The notes beneath the pieces are model-generated. The model was not told where the DNA came from and did no database searches. It saw nothing but the letters and a program-made list of their open reading frames with translations. Positions 1 through 10,514 of a DNA stretch of 64,000 nucleotides are shown one piece after another (positions within the stretch are counted from its first letter, which is position 1; every line of letters starts with the position of its first letter). The translations under genes were made by a program, and so were the position numbers. The stretch comes from Strongylocentrotus purpuratus (taxonomy: Eukaryota; Echinodermata; Echinoidea; Camarodonta; Strongylocentrotidae), in NCBI RefSeq assembly GCF_000002235.5, contig NW_022145613.1, forward strand, positions 10,044,429 to 10,108,428, given 5' to 3'.

Positions 1-835
1 GCACGTGTCAAAGTACAGAGGTGAAAAGGGGCACCTATCGCATCTAAAAAAAAAGGGCACTGACCATATATGAAAAGAGGCACTTAAGAGATTGTAAAGG
101 GGGCACTAATGATAAAAGGGAAATGTGCATTTGTTGAAAGAAAAGGGGCACCAATCAGAATTTAATAGGGACATATATCGGAGGGGAAAGGAGGCTTTTA
201 TGAAAAGGGGGAAGTGGCTCTTATTAAAAAGAAAAAGAGGCACATGTTAATATAAACGGGGCACTTATCAAAGATGAAAAGGGGTAATTAATTATGAGAA
301 GGGGAGGGGCACATATCAGAAGGAAAAAGAACATGATTAGGAAGGAAAAGGGGAACGTGTCAAAATAAAAGTGGTATTTATGAGAGAAGAAAAGAGCACT
401 TATCAGGAGGTGAAGGGGCACTTGTCAAAGTAAAACGAGTATCTCTCAGAATTGAATAGAGTCATTTACAAGAGATGAAAAGAGGCGCTTATGAGAATGA
501 AAAGGAACTATTTTCATAGATGAAAGGCGCATTTATGATAAGGGAAAAGGGCTTTTTTCGAATTGGGGCACTTATCATAAGGAAAGGGGGCACTGATTAA
601 ACTGGAAAGGGGGCAAATGTGAAAATATAAGGTGGTTTATCCAAGTCAAAAGGGGGTAGTTATTAAAAGGGGAAGGGGCACATTTTACAAAGGAAAAGGG
701 GCGCTTCTCGTAACTGAAAAGAAGAAATTACTAGAGATTAAAAAAGACAATTATGAGAATGAAAAATGGACACTTTCCTATGTTAAAAGGTGCATTTTTC
801 CTATGTAAAAAGGGGCAGTTTAAAGAAACTTGAAA
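1..835. repeat. Purine-rich degenerate minisatellite, copy without the SINE
   Basis: Loose repeats of about 20-35 bases are built on AAAAGGGGCACTTAT, with purines on the plus strand and pyrimidines on the transcribed SRCR strand. The array lies in the intron (or 3' flank) after the last visible SRCR exon. At about 397 it carries the uninterrupted sequence into which a SINE is inserted in the other units. Confidence 0.8.
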
Positions 836-905
836 AAGGGGGGCCCGCTGCCCCCTCCCCCTCCCCCCTCTGTCCCCCGGGAGCACCGCCCCTGTCTAAA
901 CATAC

Positions 906-1219
906 TTTTACACAACGAACTCCAGCATCTTCTAAATGGTCACAGTTATTGACTCCAAGACCTTGATGTGGGCACTCAAAGAGACTCTGTTCATTTCCAA
1001 TGCAATTGACGTCATCAAGGACGATGATTCCAGTACCGGGACCGAATGGAATACTAGAGACAGCTTCCCAAGCACCAACAAAACCGAGAGATCGACAGAC
1101 CACACTGGCATCGTTTGTATCCCAAAGGTCATTACAAACAGTTCCCCATTCTCCGTTGTACCAGACCTCTACACGTCCTTCAGAATCTGTGGTGCCTCCC
1201 ATAAGACGAGCATCACCAT
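906..1219 (-). CDS. SRCR domain exon, type C, last one seen (unit 1)
   Basis: One full SRCR domain with six cysteines. It has the SSIPFGPG and DDVNC blocks that I call type C, also found in the exon at 9888-10214. The acceptor is CAG before ATGGTGATG. The exon is 314 bases, while its counterparts at 5098 and 9285 are 315: one base is missing just before the GTATG donor, so the usual phase-1 exit is lost. Either this is the terminal coding exon, read through for about 34 residues to a stop at 801-803, or the exon is damaged or skipped. The read-through tail is low-complexity (Gly/Pro-rich) and does not look like a conserved domain. Confidence 0.75.
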
Positions 1220-4200
1220 CTGTAAAAAGAAGAATTAATTTGTGCTTATTCACTTTTATTTCTTTCTTTTTTTTTGTAATTCTTATTCAAATGATTATGG
1301 CTGATTTCGATCGTTTCATCTAAATGATAGCAATTCATAATCATTTCTGGTAAGTGTATGCTAAGGCAACTACCTTTTTCACTAGTAGTTGCTGTACTTC
1401 GATTTCGTGATATACTCAACATGTCATATAAAACACGGGAATTACATTCGACGTTTACTTTGCAGAAACGACCAAACTGACTTTATTAACAATAACTCAT
1501 GTAAACATACCTTCAAGCACTAGACAACGAACTCCAGCATCTTCTGAATGGTCACAGTCACTATTTCCAAGTCCTATATGTGGGCACTCAACGAGACTCG
1601 GTTCATTTCCAACGCATTTGACGTTATCAAGGACGATGGTTCCAGTACCGGGGCCGAATCCAGCATATTTGACAGCTTCCAGAGCACCATCAAAACCGAG
1701 AGATCGACATACCACGCTGGCATCGGTTATACCCCAAAAATCATCACAAACAGTTCCCCATTCTCCGTTGTAGCTTACCTCAACACGGCCTTCAGAACCT
1801 GAGGTGCCTCCCACAAGACGTACCTCTCCATCTGTAACAAGAGGAAATAATTTTTTCTCATTGATATTTACTTTGTATTTGTTTAATTCTGAATCAGAAA
1901 ATTATGACTAATTTCGATTGTTTTATCTGAATGATAGCTATTCATAATCATCACTGTTAGGAACGTACACGTGTATGTCAAAACCAGAACTGCCTCTTTC
2001 ACTACTAGTTGCTCTACTCAGATTTCGTGATATACTAAGAAATATTACCATTATAACACTCAATATGCCCTATAAAACACGGGAGTTACATTCGATTTAC
2101 TTTGCGGAAACGACCAAAATGACTCTATCAATAATAACTCATCTTAACACAGAGGCGGCGGAGCGACTCCCAAAGTGGGGGGCACCAGAAAAGTCTCCTT
2201 CTGGAAAAAAATTGGCACCTTCAAAGGGAGAATTTAAAGCGAAAATATACAATTTTGTGTAGACATTGGTATATACCCCTATATTGTGATTACCATGGGT
2301 ATCGATCCCCCCAAATATTTCTGGTGGGGGGGGTGGCCTGTACAATCATCCCCCCCCCCAATAATTCACTATCAAAAACAAAAAAAAATAGAAAAATTAA
2401 TGATGAGAGCCCGATGAGAGTAGTTAACTGAATTCAGCAAGGATTAAGAGTCGAGAATGGTACAGCGAATCGTCTTCTTTCTTTAATAATTTAATGAAAC
2501 GTCAGAGCTTCCACGCTTTGCGTGGGAAGGGGGGAAACTCCCCCTCCCTGCACCAACCCCCTAGGAGGTGCTCACTACCGCCCCCCGGCCCCTAAATTAA
2601 AATCCTGCCTATATGCTTGAGAGGATAATAACCCAGGTAGCAAGCCCATGTGGGACCCACATGGGTCCCATATTCTCTAAAATGTTGTCTTTATTGAGGG
2701 TGACTTGAAAAAGTTAATAACTTGGAAGGGAGGGGTGCAACCTGCCACACGCCTCTACCTCTTGGTTGCTTTGATCCATTGCCGAAAATATTTTGGCACC
2801 TATCATCTCCCCAACCGAGGATACAAATCGACACCCTTGGTGATTACATATCAAGATGATTTTAATATTTGTTTCTCTTTATACATCATACAAAATATTG
2901 CCTAAGCATCATACTTTGCACTAGGGTGGTGATGGTCTGAAAATTCATTTGCGAGTGAGCAAAGCATGTAGCAAGACTTCAGGACAATAGATGGACAAAT
3001 CGTTTAACAGAATGGCAACCAAGGATGGGAAAGAGAAGAAGAGGAAGGCAGAAGAGAAGATGGAGAGATGACCTATCATCATACATGGGAACGGCCGCTT
3101 GGACTAGGACAGCTAGAGACAGAAGAGAATGGAAATTTCATGAGGAGGGCTTTGTCCAACGTCTGGATGAACTATAGCCTGATAGATAGATAGATAGAAA
3201 GCGAGCGAGGATTTTTTTCTTCAGATTTGTGAGGTCGCAGTGAGACAAATTACATCTTATAAAGAGGAAAAACCCAAACCTGATGGGGTTATAAGCACGT
3301 TCTCAAGACGGAAGACTGAAAAGACCTTTGATAAGTAACATAATTATAACATCTATAACTACGAGCGAGCTTTGGGTGGAATTGCTCTTAGTCGCTTGAA
3401 ATTATAAAGGGCACGTGTAATGATAAAAGGAAAGGGGACACTTACCGAAAGGGTTAAGGAAACTTATTAGAAAAGAAAAGGAGCACGTGTCAAAGTACAG
3501 AGGTGAAAAGGGGCACTTATCGCATCTGAAAAAGAGCACCGACCATATATGACAGAGGCACTTATGAGAATCAAAAAGGGGCACTAATGAAAAAAGGGAT
3601 ATGTGCATTTTTTGAAAGAAAAGGGGCACCGATCAGATTTAATAGGGGCATTTATCGGAGGGGAAAGGGGGCTTTTGTGAAAAGGGGGAAGTGGCTCTTA
3701 TTAAAAAGAGAAATAGGCACATGTTAAAATGCACAGGGCACTTATCAAAGATGAAAAGGGGTAATTATGAGAAGGGGAAGGGCACATATGAGAAGGAAAA
3801 AGAGCATGATTAGGAAGGAAACGGGGGACGTGTCAAAATAAAAGGGGTATTTATGAAGAAAAGAGCACTTAATAATAATAATAATAATAATAATAATATT
3901 CCGTGTTTATATAGCGCTCAGTACATCGATCCGACGATGTGACTAAGCGCTTTACAAATATATCATACCCCGGTCATCGGATTCAGGCTTACCCGCACAC
4001 AATGTATGCACATTTTCCACTCCCTGGGGAGCAATCCAGCCAGTCGCCATTTTACAAGCGCACACTAGCTCGTCCAATCACATGACCGTTCGCATCCTAC
4101 CGGGTACCCATTTAACATCTTGGTGGAGAGTAGCAAGTGCAGGTAAATATCTTGTCAAAGGATATTAGTGCCGTGTCGGGATTCGAACCCGCGACCTTCG

Positions 4201-7200
4201 CATCTCGAGTCAAGCGCCTTAAACCACTCAACCACGACACTCCCACTTAAAAGGAGGAGAAGGGGCACTTGTCAAAGTAAAACGAGGATCTCTCAGAATT
4301 GAATAGGGTCATTTACAATAGATGAAAAGACGCACTTATGAGAATGAAAAGGAACTATTTTTATAGATGAAAAGGCACATTTAGATAAGGGAAAGGGGCT
4401 CTTTTTCGAATTGGGGCACTTATCATAAGGCAAAGGGGCACTTATTGAAATGGAAAGGGGGCAAATGTGAAAAAATAAGGTGCGTTTATTCAAGTCAAAA
4501 GGGGGTAGTTATTAAAAGGGGAAGGGGCACTTGTCAAAGTAAAACGAGTATCTCTCAGAATTGAATAGGGTCATTTACAAGAGATGAAAAGACGCACTTA
4601 TGAGAATGAAAAGGAACTATTTTCATAGATGAAAAGGCACATTTATGTTAAGGGAAAGGGGCTCTTTTTCGAATTGGGGCACTTATCATTAGGCAAAGGG
4701 GCACTTATTAAAATGAAAAGGGGGCAAATGTGAAATATAAGGTGCGTTTATCCAAGTCAAAAAAGGGTAGTTATCATAAGGAAAAGGGGCACTTATTAAC
4801 ATGGAAAGGGGGCAAATGTGAAAATATAAGGTGCGTTTATCCAAGTCAAAAAAGGGTAGTTATTAAAAGGGGAAGGGACACTTTTTACAAAGGAAAAGGG
4901 GCGCTTCTCGTAACTGAAAAAGAGGAACTTACTAGAGATTAAAAAGGGCAATTATGAGAATGGAAAACGGACACTTTCCTATGTTAAAAGGTGCACTTTT
5001 CCTATGTAAAAAGGGGCAGTTTAGGGAAACTTGAAAAGGGGGGGGGGGGGCACTCTCCCCCCTGTCCCCCGGGAGCACCGCCCCCGTCTAAACATACCTT
5101 CTACACAACGAACTCCAGAATCTTTTGAACGGCCGCAGTCATTGAATCCAAGACCTTGATGTGGGCATTCAAGGAGACTCTGTTCATTTCCAGTGCAATC
5201 GACGATATTAAAGAGGATGGGTTCAGTAACGGGGCCGAATCTACCATCAGAGACAGCTTCCAGAGCATCAACAAAACCGAGAGATCGACATACTACCCTG
5301 CCATCGTTTGCATTCCATAATTCATCACAAACAGCTCCCCATTCTCCGTTGTACCAGAGCTCTACACGTCCTTCAGAATCTGAGGTGCCTCCCATAAGAC
5401 GAGCATCACCATCTGTAACAAGAAGAATTAATTTGTGCTTATTCACTTTTATTTCTTATTTTTTTGTAATTCTTATTCAAATAATTATGACTAATTTCGA
5501 TTGTTTTATCTGAATGATAGCTATTCATAATCATTACTGGTAAGTGTATGCTAAGGCAACAACCTTTTTCACTAGTAGTTGCTGTACTTCGATTTCGTGA
5601 TATACTCAACATGTCATATAAAACACGGGTATTACATTCGACGTTTACTTTGCAGAAACGACCAAACTGACTTTATTAACAATAATTCATGTAAACATAC
5701 CTTCAAGCACTAGACAACGAACTCCAGCATCTTCTGAATGGTCACAGTCACTATTTCCAAGTCCTATATGTGGGCACTCAACGAGACTCGGTTCATTTCC
5801 AACGCATTTGACGTTATCAAGGACGATGGTTCCAGTACCGGGGCCGAATCCAGCATATTTGACAGCTTCCAGAGCACGACCAAAACCGAGAGATCGACAT
5901 ACCACGCTGGCATCGGTTGTACCCCAAAAATCATCACAAACAGTTCCCCATTCTCCGTTGTAGCTTACCTCAACACGGCCTTCAGTACCTGAGGTGCCTC
6001 CCACAAGACGTACCTCTCCATCTGTAACAAGAGGAAAAAGTTTGTTCTCATTGATATTTACTTTGTATTTGTTTAATTCTGAATCAGAAAATTATGACTA
6101 ATTTCAATAGTTTTATCTGAATGATAGCTATTCATAATCATCACTGTTAGGAACGTACACATGTATGTCAAAACCAGAACTGCCTCTTTCACTACTAGTT
6201 GATCTACTCTGATCTCGTGATATACATGTACTAAAAAATATTACCATCATAACACTCAATATGCCCTATAAAACACGGGAGTTACATTCGATTTACTTTG
6301 CGGAAACGACCAAAATGACTCTATCAACAATAACTCATCTTAACACAGAGGCGGCGGAGCGACTCCCAAAGTGGGGGGCACCAGAAAAGTCTCTTTCTGG
6401 AAAAAAAATTGGCACCTTCAAAGGGAGAAATTAAAGCGAAAATATACAATTTTGTGTAGACATTGGTATATACCCCTATATTGTGATTACCATGGGTGTC
6501 GATCCCCCAAATATTTCAGGTGGGGGGGGGGGGGGGATGGCCTGTACAATCACCCCCCCCCCCAACAATTCACTATCAAAAACAAAAACAATAGAAAAAT
6601 TAATGATGAGAGCCCGATGAGAGTAGTTAACTGAATTCAGCAATGATTAAGAGTCGAGAATGGTACAGCGAATCGTCTTCTTTCTTTAATAATTTAATGA
6701 AACGTCAGAGCTTCCACGCTTTGCGTGGGAAGGTGGGAAACTCCCCCTCCCTGCACCAACCCCCTAGGAGGTGCTCACTACCGCCCCCCCCCCCCGGCCC
6801 CTAAATTAAAATCCTGCCTATATGCTTGAGAGGATAATAACCCAGGTAGCAAGCCCATGTGGGACCCACATGGGTCCCATATTCTCTAAAATATTGTCTT
6901 TATTGAGGGTGACTTGAAAAAGTTAATAACTTGGAAGGGAGGGGTGCAACCTGCCACACGCTTCTACCTCTTGGTTGCTTTGATCCATTGCCGAAAATAT
7001 TTTGGCACCTATCATCTCCCCAACCGAGGATACAAATCGACACCCTTGGTGATTACATATCAAGATGATTTTAATATTTGTTTCTCTTTATACATCATAC
7101 AAAATATTGCCTAAGCATCATACTTTGCACTAGGGTGGTGATGGTCTGAAAATTCATTTGCGAGTGAGCAAAGCATGTAGCAAGACTTCAGGACAATAGA

Positions 7201-10200
7201 TGGACAAATCGTTTAACAGAATGGCAACCAAGGATGGGAAAGAGAAGAAGAGGAAGGCAGAAGAGAAGATGGAGAGATGACCTAACATCATACATGGGAA
7301 CGGCCGCTTGGACTAGGACAGCTAGAGACAGAAGAGAATGGAAATTTCATGAGGAGGGCTTTGTCCAACGTCTGGATGAACTATAGCTGATAGATAGATA
7401 GATAGAAAGCGAGCGAGGATTTTTTTTCAGATTTGTGAGGTCGCGGTGAGACAAATTACATCTTATAAAAAGGAAAAACCCAAACCTGATGGGGTTATAA
7501 GCACGTTCTCAAGACGGAAGACTGAAAAGACCTTTGATAAGTAACATAATTATAACATCTATAACTACGAGCGAGCTTTGGGTGGAATTGCTCTTAGTCG
7601 CTTGAAATTATAAAGGGCACGTGTAATGATAAAAGGAAAGGGGACACTTATCGAAAGGGTTAAGGAAACTTATTAGAAAAGAAAAGGAGCACGTGTCAAA
7701 GTACAGAGGTGAAAAAGGGCACTTATCGCATCTGAAAAAGAGCACCGACCATATATGACAGAGGCACTTATGAGAATCAAAAAGGGGCACTAATGAAAAA
7801 AGGGATATGTGCATTTTTTGAAAGAAAAGGGGCACCGATCAGATTTAATAGGGGCATTTATCGGAGGGGAAAGGGGGCTTTTGTGAAAAGGGGGAAGTGG
7901 CTCTTATTAAAAAGAGAAATAGGCACATGTTAAAATGCACAGGGCACTTATCAAAGATGAAAAGGGGTAATTATGAGAAGGGGAAGGGCACATATGAGAA
8001 GGAAAAAGAGCATGATTAGGAAGGAAACGGGGGACGTGTCAAAATAAAAGGGGTATTTATGAAGAAAAGAGCACTTGATAATAATAATAATAATAATAAT
8101 ATTCCGTGTTTATATAGCGCTCAGTACATCGATCCGACGATGTGACTAAGCGCTTTACAAATATATCATACCCCGGTCATCGGATTCAGGCTTACCCGCA
8201 CACAATGTATGCACATTTTCCACTCCCTGGGGAGCAATCTAGCCAGTCGCCATTTTACAAGCGCACACTAGCTCGTCCAATCACATGACCGTTCGCATCC
8301 TACCGGGTACCCATTTAACATCTGGGTGGAGAGTAGCAAGTGCAGGTAAATATCTTGTCAAAGGATATTAGTGCCGTGTCGGGATTCGAACCCTCGACCT
8401 TCGCATCTCGAGTCAAGCGCCTTTAACCACTCAACCACGACACTCCCACTTAAAAGGAGGAGAAGGAGAAGGATCTCTCAGAATTGAATAGGGTCATTTA
8501 CAAGAGATGAAAAGACGCACTTATGAGAATGAAAAGGAACTATTTTTATAGATGAAAAGGCACATTTAGATAAGGGAAAGGGGCTCTTTTTCGAATTGGG
8601 GCACTTATCATAAGGCAAAGGGGCACTTATTAGAATGGAAAGGGGGCAAATGTGAAAAAATAAGGTGCGTTTATCCAAGTCAAAAGGGGGTAGTTATTAA
8701 AAGGGGAAGGGGCACTTGTCAAAGTAAAACGAGTATCTCTCAGAATTGAATAGGGTCATTTACAAGAGATGAAAAGACGCACTTATGAGAATGAAAAGGA
8801 ACTATTTTCATAGATGAAAAGGCACATTTATGATAAGGGGAAAGGGGCTCTTTTTCGAATTGGGGCACTTATCATAAGGCAAAGGGGCACTTATTAAAAT
8901 GAAAAGGGGGCAAATGTGAAAATATAAGGTGCGTTTATCCAAGTCAAAAAAGGGTAGTTATCATAAGGAAAAGGGGCACTTATTAACATGGAAAGGGGGC
9001 AAATGTGAAAATATAAGGTGCGTTTATCCAAGTCAAAAAAGGGTAGTTATTAAAAGGGGAAGGGACACTTTTTACAAAGGAAAAAGGGCGCTTCTCGTAA
9101 CTGAAAAAGAGGAACTTACTAGAGATTAAAAAGGGAAATTATGAGAATGGAAAACGGACACTTTCCTATGTTAAAAGGTGCACTTTTCCTATGTAAAAAG
9201 GGGCAGTTTAGGGAAACTTGAAAAAAGGGGGGGGGGGCACTCTCCCCCCTGTCCCCCGGGAGCACCGCCCCCGTCTAAACATACCTTCTACACAACGAAC
9301 TCCAGCATCTTTTGAACGGCCGCAGTCATTGAATCCAAGACCTTGATGTGGGCATTCAAGGAGACTCTGTTCATTTCCAATGCAATCGACGATATTAAAG
9401 AGGATGGGTTCAGTAACGGGGCCGAATCTACCATCAGAGACAGCTTCCAGAGCATCAACAAAACCGAGAGATCGACATACCACCCTGCCATCGTTTGCAT
9501 TCCATAATTCATCACAAACAGCTCCCCATTCTCCGTTGTACCAGAGCTCTACACGTCCTTCAGAATCTGAGGTGCCTCCCATAAGACGAGCATCACCATC
9601 TGTAACAAAAAGAATTAATTTGTGCTTATTCACTTTTATTTCTTATTTTTTTGTAATTCTTATTCAAATAATTATGACTAATTTCGATTGTTTTATCTGA
9701 ATGATAGCTATTCATAATCATTACTGGTAAGTGTATGCTAAGGCAACTACCTTTTTCACTAGTAGTTGCTGTACTTCGATTTCGTGATATACTCAACATG
9801 TCATATAAAACACGGGAATTACATTCGACGTTTACTTTGCAGAAACGACCAAACTGACTTTATTAACAATAACTCATGTAAACATACCTTCAAGCACTAG
9901 ACAACGAACTCCAGCAACTTCTAAATGGTCACAGTCACTAACTCCAAGTCCTAATTGATGTGGGCACTCAGAGAGACTCTGTTCATTTCCAATGCAATTA
10001 ACGTTACTAAGGACGATTATTCCAGGACCGGGACCGAATGGAATACTAGAGACAGCTTCCAGAGCACCAACAAAACCGAGAGATCGACAGACCACACTGG
10101 CATCGTTTGTATCCCAAAGGTCATTACAAACAGTTCCCCATTCTCCGCTGTAGCCGACCTCTACACGGCCTTCAGAATCTGAGGTGCCTCCCACAAGACG

Positions 10201-10483
10201 TACCTCTCCATCATCTGTAACAAGAGGAAATAACTTGTTCTTTATTTATTTGTATTAGGTGATACGTACGGTAGGCCTACGTAGTACGTATCAACTTTTG
10301 ATTTCATTAAGATTTTAGAAGTGCGTGGCTCTTCATCGACATAAGATCATCGTGACGTGATCTAGGCGCCATGTTGTGAAAATCAACTAATGATCATAAT
10401 TATCTTCATGACGGAAAATCATTTCTTATTCATATTTATCACGATCAAGGTTAATATCCGTCCGGTAAATTTTAAATAGTAAG

Positions 10484-10514
<31 letters not shown>

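Larger units (their letters stand above)
1..10250. repeat. Tandem segmental duplication of a 4.19-kb SRCR cassette
   Basis: Three head-to-tail units are visible: 906-5097, 5098-9284 and a partial one from 9285 to about 10,250, with another partial one before 906. Each full unit holds two SRCR exons, a short intron of about 290 bases and a long intron (1832-5097 is 3266 bases; 6022-9284 is 3263 bases). The long intron carries a palindrome-rich G/C stretch, a LINE 3' fragment, a GATA tract, a purine minisatellite and a SINE. Units 1 and 2 are almost identical by eye, including the mobile elements, so the duplication is recent. Unequal crossing-over is the likely mechanism. Confidence 0.9.

Noticed and set aside
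1000-1323. Plus-strand frames opposite the SRCR exons (also at 5193 and 9380)
   Set aside because: They are antisense shadows of well-supported SRCR exons; cysteine spacing and splice sites support only the minus strand.
3402-4493. Small Cys/Phe/Ser-rich minus-strand frames in the SRCR introns
   Set aside because: They are translations of the purine minisatellite, recur in each unit and have no conserved start or domain.
3871-8446. tRNA genes at the two tRNA-like heads
   Set aside because: They are followed by a SINE body and ATT tail with target duplications, so they are SINE heads rather than free tRNA genes.
1-9284. A CRISPR-like array in the regularly repeated purine region
   Set aside because: Repeats are degenerate, spacers are not unique, and the context is an animal gene intron.
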